Shown: positions 5,265-5,542 of the stretch, in pieces
How positions within the stretch are numbered: position 1 is the first letter of the stretch
How the letters are laid out: each line of letters begins with the position of its first letter
Origin: Vulcanimicrobiota bacterium
GTDB taxonomy: Bacteria; Vulcanimicrobiota; Vulcanimicrobiia; Eremiobacterales; Eremiobacteraceae
Length of the DNA stretch: 5,542 nt
Reading direction: 5' to 3'
Assembly (NCBI GenBank): GCA_019232725.1
Contig: JAFANK010000290.1
Coordinates: forward strand, 1 to 5,542
Program-made: the position numbers and the translations under genes
The notes under the pieces: generated by a model
Told to the model about the DNA's origin: nothing
The model's database searches: none
Seen by the model: the letters and a program-made list of their open reading frames with translations, nothing else

Positions 5265-5542
5265 CAGGAACTGGTGGTTGCCTTTTTGGAGCACCTTGCC
5301 GTGCCAGGTGGGTTCGATGTGGCGAACGTCATCCGCCCTCACGCCATCGATCTTGATGGCCCCTTGCTGGACGAGTCGCTGCGCCTCGCGATTGGAGGAC
5401 GCCCACCCGACGAGCACGAGCAACTTGCCGAGCATCACACGCGCGTCGCCGTCGGCTAACGCGTGGCTCGGCATCTCGTCGGGCAGCTCTTTGCGGACGA
5501 CTGTTTTCTCGAAATGCTCGCGCGCGACCACGGCGGCGTTTG
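5253..5542 (-). CDS. tyrS: Tyrosyl-tRNA synthetase, C-terminal part with S4 RNA-binding domain (5' end outside window)
   Basis: The last 95 residues and a TAG stop are in the window; the frame is open to the right edge. A GTG at 5531 could be mistaken for a start, but the codons before it (N-A-A) continue the protein. The sequence begins with a piece of the helical linker after the catalytic domain (AREHFEKTVVRKELPDEMP), which is typical of bacterial TyrRS. It then gives an S4 domain: LGKLLVLVGWASSNREAQRL, followed by VQQGAIKIDG and a closing VLQKGNHQFLKIK. In TyrRS this domain contacts the long variable arm of tRNA-Tyr. The catalytic HIGH and KMSKS regions lie outside the window, so activity cannot be judged. 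The S4 helix pattern alone occurs in other RNA-binding proteins, but the linker makes TyrRS the clear choice. The gene converges on hslO with 24 bp between the stops. Confidence 0.93.
   Translation of the reverse strand, partial: NAAVVAREHFEKTVVRKELPDEMPSHALADGDARVMLGKLLVLVGWASSNREAQRLVQQGAIKIDGVRADDVRHIEPTWHGKVLQKGNHQFLKIK

Noticed and set aside
5253..5531. Stand-alone 92-residue S4-domain protein starting at the GTG at 5531
   Set aside because: The frame continues without a stop to the window edge and the residues fit the TyrRS linker, so this is the tail of tyrS rather than a small gene.

Overview
The window is a compact stretch of GC-rich bacterial DNA (by eye about three-fifths G+C). 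It has a strong NNC/NNG codon preference and almost no non-coding space. It is probably chromosomal: four of the six genes are ordinary housekeeping genes (tyrosyl-tRNA synthetase, Hsp33 chaperone, type II 3-dehydroquinase, HU-family DNA-binding protein). I see no insertion sequence, phage gene, tRNA, rRNA or CRISPR array. The host lineage cannot be fixed from this sequence. The mix of a cysteine-type Hsp33, a type II dehydroquinase and a large Yip1-like/hydrolase protein of a kind I associate with cyanobacteria and uncultured phyla suggests a deep-branching or uncultured high-GC bacterium, but that is a weak guess.

Layout from right to left. The 3' end of tyrS (minus strand, cut by the right edge, stop at 5253) converges on hslO (plus strand, 4329-5228) across a 24-bp gap that holds a weak terminator-like hairpin. 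hslO is divergent from aroQ (minus, 3775-4233) across 95 bp. After aroQ, on the same strand, come an HU-family gene (3343-3633), a GNAT acetyltransferase gene (2640-3272, TTG start) and a very large membrane-protein gene (1-2639). The last starts on the base right after the acetyltransferase stop codon and runs off the left edge.

The most interesting content is the left half. On the minus strand one uninterrupted frame of at least 879 codons covers 1-2639. It encodes about five Yip1-like membrane helices, an Ala/Gly/Ser/Thr-rich linker, two further membrane helices, an alpha/beta-hydrolase-like domain with a G-Y-S-G-G nucleophile elbow, and a long uncharacterised C-terminal region. Several shorter open frames on the plus strand and in the other minus frames of this region are shadows of it.

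The four minus-strand genes aroQ, HU, GNAT and hydrolase could form one transcription unit. A strong hairpin between HU and GNAT, with the GNAT Shine-Dalgarno sequence inside its 3' arm and a T-rich run after it, suggests that expression of the GNAT-hydrolase pair is separated from HU or controlled there. The exact abutment of GNAT and hydrolase (TAG followed directly by ATG, with no visible ribosome-binding site) suggests translational coupling and a shared role, which remains unknown.
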